The position numbers and the translations under genes are program-made. From assembly GCF_030149515.1 (NCBI RefSeq), contig NZ_JASBRI010000003.1, forward strand, positions 1 through 64,000: 64,000 nt of DNA. Reading direction: 5' to 3'. Shown piece by piece: positions 62,850 to 64,000 of this stretch; the stretch's first letter is position 1, and every line of letters begins with the position of its first letter. Below the pieces are notes generated by a model. The model did no database searches. It was not told the origin of the DNA and saw nothing but the letters and a program-made list of their open reading frames with translations. This DNA is from Maricaulis sp. (GTDB lineage Bacteria > Pseudomonadota > Alphaproteobacteria > Caulobacterales > Maricaulaceae).

Positions 62850-63368
62850 TCAGCCGTCGGCATCGCCCGCCGTATCCTCGGCAGCGTCCACCGCCTCGCC
62901 CGAGGCGATAGCCACCAGCTTGGCGCGCTGTACCGCCAGAATGGCCAATTGCTCGTCGAGCACTTTGAGGATTTCCCGGGCTTCGTCCTTGTCGACACGG
63001 CCCGGCGAGCGCTCGGTCTCGCTCAGCGATTCCATCAGCGCGGAGATATTGCGCGCATTGGACTGGCTGGCATCCCCCGCCAGGGCCAGCCAGTTGGCGT
63101 CCCCGGCCTTCTCGATCGGCAGGAAGATCCCGCCGGCCAGCGCCGCCAGATGCTGGGCGGCGGCGGTCGATCCCGCCTCGGTCAGGGTCGCAATTCGCGT
63201 GTAGGAAATCTCATTGGTCGAGTCCGGGTCGGCCAGGGCGTAGACCCGCGTGCGGCTGAGATCGAGCAATTCCATGACTTTGGGAATGCCGCCAACCTCC
63301 TCGAATACGCGCGCCACGACTTCCTTGGGCTCGCCGTACCGCCGGACCTTGACCGGATTGAATGACAT
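62850..63368 (-). CDS. Small HTH-like protein, phage CII-like
   Basis: This 172-residue protein has an N-terminal helix-turn-helix-like region (FEEVGGIPKVMELLDLSRTRVYALADPDS, then ISYTRIATLTEAG) and a segment AAQHLAALAGGIFLPIE that resembles the phage regulatory protein CII (Phage_CP76-like) family. The C-terminal half is acidic and helical. It may be a domesticated regulator, as no other phage gene is near. ATG at 63368 follows a GGGGGCAAAG element; the longer frame is unlikely. Confidence 0.7.
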   Translation of the reverse strand: MSFNPVKVRRYGEPKEVVARVFEEVGGIPKVMELLDLSRTRVYALADPDSTNEISYTRIATLTEAGSTAAAQHLAALAGGIFLPIEKAGDANWLALAGDASQSNARNISALMESLSETERSPGRVDKDEAREILKVLDEQLAILAVQRAKLVAIASGEAVDAAEDTAGDADG

Positions 63369-63429
63369 TCTTTGCCCCCGCGCCGTAATACCAATATTCC
63401 CGACTAATACAGGTTGATGATCTTGTTGG

Positions 63430-64000
63430 CTATTTCGTGGCACCGTAGATCCGGCTGCGAAGTTCAGCACCGGCATCCTCGATCGGCAGCGTCTTGTCGG
63501 CCGCCCGGTCGGCCTTCATGGCGTCGCCGGCCTCATGGGTCTCCACCCATAACCGCGCGAAACTCCCGTCCTCGATCGCGGCCATGGCCTGATCGAAGGT
63601 GCGCCGTAATTCGGGACCGGCAATCCGGTCCTCGATCTGGCGCGCACCGAACTCTGCCGTATCGGAAATTGCCTCGTACATGCCCGCGATGCCCCGCGCC
63701 TGGATCAGGTCGGCCAGGTATTTGATCTCGTGAACGCAGTCGATATAGGCCATGCGCGGCGACACGCCGGCGGCCACGAGCCGGTCGAAACTCGCCTTGG
63801 CCAGCGCCACCATGCCACCGACCAGGACCGCCTGTTCGCCGAACAGGTCGGAGACGGTCTCCTCACGGAATGTAGTCGGAAAAATCCCCACCTCGCCGGA
63901 CCCGATCCCCGCCAGATAGGCCAGCGCCAGCTCGCGCGCCGTACCGCTGGCGTCCTGATGCACGGCCCAAAAGCCGATCAGCCCCCGGCCCTTCTCGAAC
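63430..64000 (-). CDS. ilvC: Ketol-acid reductoisomerase IlvC, C-terminal part
   Basis: This is the knotted C-terminal domain of IlvC; the N-terminus lies outside the window. The frame is open to the edge. AVHQDASGTARELALAYLAGIG, FREETVSDLFGEQAVLVGG (with metal-binding Asp/Glu) and EIKYLADLI are diagnostic. ISDTAEFGARQIEDRI matches the late part. IlvC makes the dihydroxy acids on the valine and isoleucine path. The C-terminal tail (ELRSRIYGATK) differs from the usual LRKMMPWI-like end. Confidence 0.95.
   Translation of the reverse strand, partial: FEKGRGLIGFWAVHQDASGTARELALAYLAGIGSGEVGIFPTTFREETVSDLFGEQAVLVGGMVALAKASFDRLVAAGVSPRMAYIDCVHEIKYLADLIQARGIAGMYEAISDTAEFGARQIEDRIAGPELRRTFDQAMAAIEDGSFARLWVETHEAGDAMKADRAADKTLPIEDAGAELRSRIYGATK

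Overview
The window reads as chromosomal DNA of a stalked or dimorphic alphaproteobacterium. It is GC-rich, has no phage or insertion sequences, and its flagellar control resembles that of Caulobacter and relatives. Supporting signs are FlaF/FlbT flagellin regulators, several flagellin genes behind sigma-54-type promoters, CtrA-like boxes, a FlmG-type flagellin glycosyltransferase, many TonB receptors, and a two-gene family known from Hyphomonas. A marine Maricaulales/Hyphomonadales member is my best guess; this is inference, not a match to a genome.

Region 1 (1-15.6 kb) is a flagellin and flagellin-glycosylation island. pseB (cut by the window edge) and pseC start pseudaminic acid (Pse) synthesis. 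On the minus strand lie three flagellin genes, a FlaG-like gene, flaF and flbT. On the plus strand a tight run of eight genes follows: FlmG-like glycosyltransferase, a possible hotdog-fold protein, a ketoacyl-ACP synthase III, an acyl carrier protein, pseF, pseG, an LpxD-like acyltransferase and pseI. No GNAT-type PseH is present. The acyl carrier protein, KAS III and LpxD-like transferase suggest that this Pse-like sugar carries a special N-acyl group supplied from a dedicated carrier protein. This is the most interesting system in the window.

Region 2 (15.6-32.4 kb) holds a MoxR ATPase and its VWA partner, separated by a beta-helix lipoprotein/c-type cytochrome pair and a TetR/TonB-receptor pair. 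Then comes a probable siderophore uptake locus (TonB receptor, small membrane protein, PepSY protein), metabolic and signalling singletons (Nudix, GST, chorismate mutase, Hpt), a beta-propeller lipoprotein and tRNA-Lys(CTT).

Region 3 (32.5-49.3 kb) has a lipoprotein-type alpha/beta hydrolase, a three-gene sensory module (periplasmic YfiR-like protein, TonB receptor, chemoreceptor), a MarR-flanked aromatic-degradation pair (FAH-family hydrolase and maleyl(aceto)acetate isomerase), a TipN-like coiled-coil membrane protein, and an Mla/MCE lipid transport operon with an MFS transporter.

Region 4 (49.4-64 kb) carries a glycosyltransferase / methyltransferase / cyclase-like cassette, a prolyl aminopeptidase, a sodium symporter, the rod-shape operon mreB-mreC-mreD-mrdA-rodA, a TVP38/DedA-like membrane protein, a small HTH-like protein and the 3' part of ilvC.
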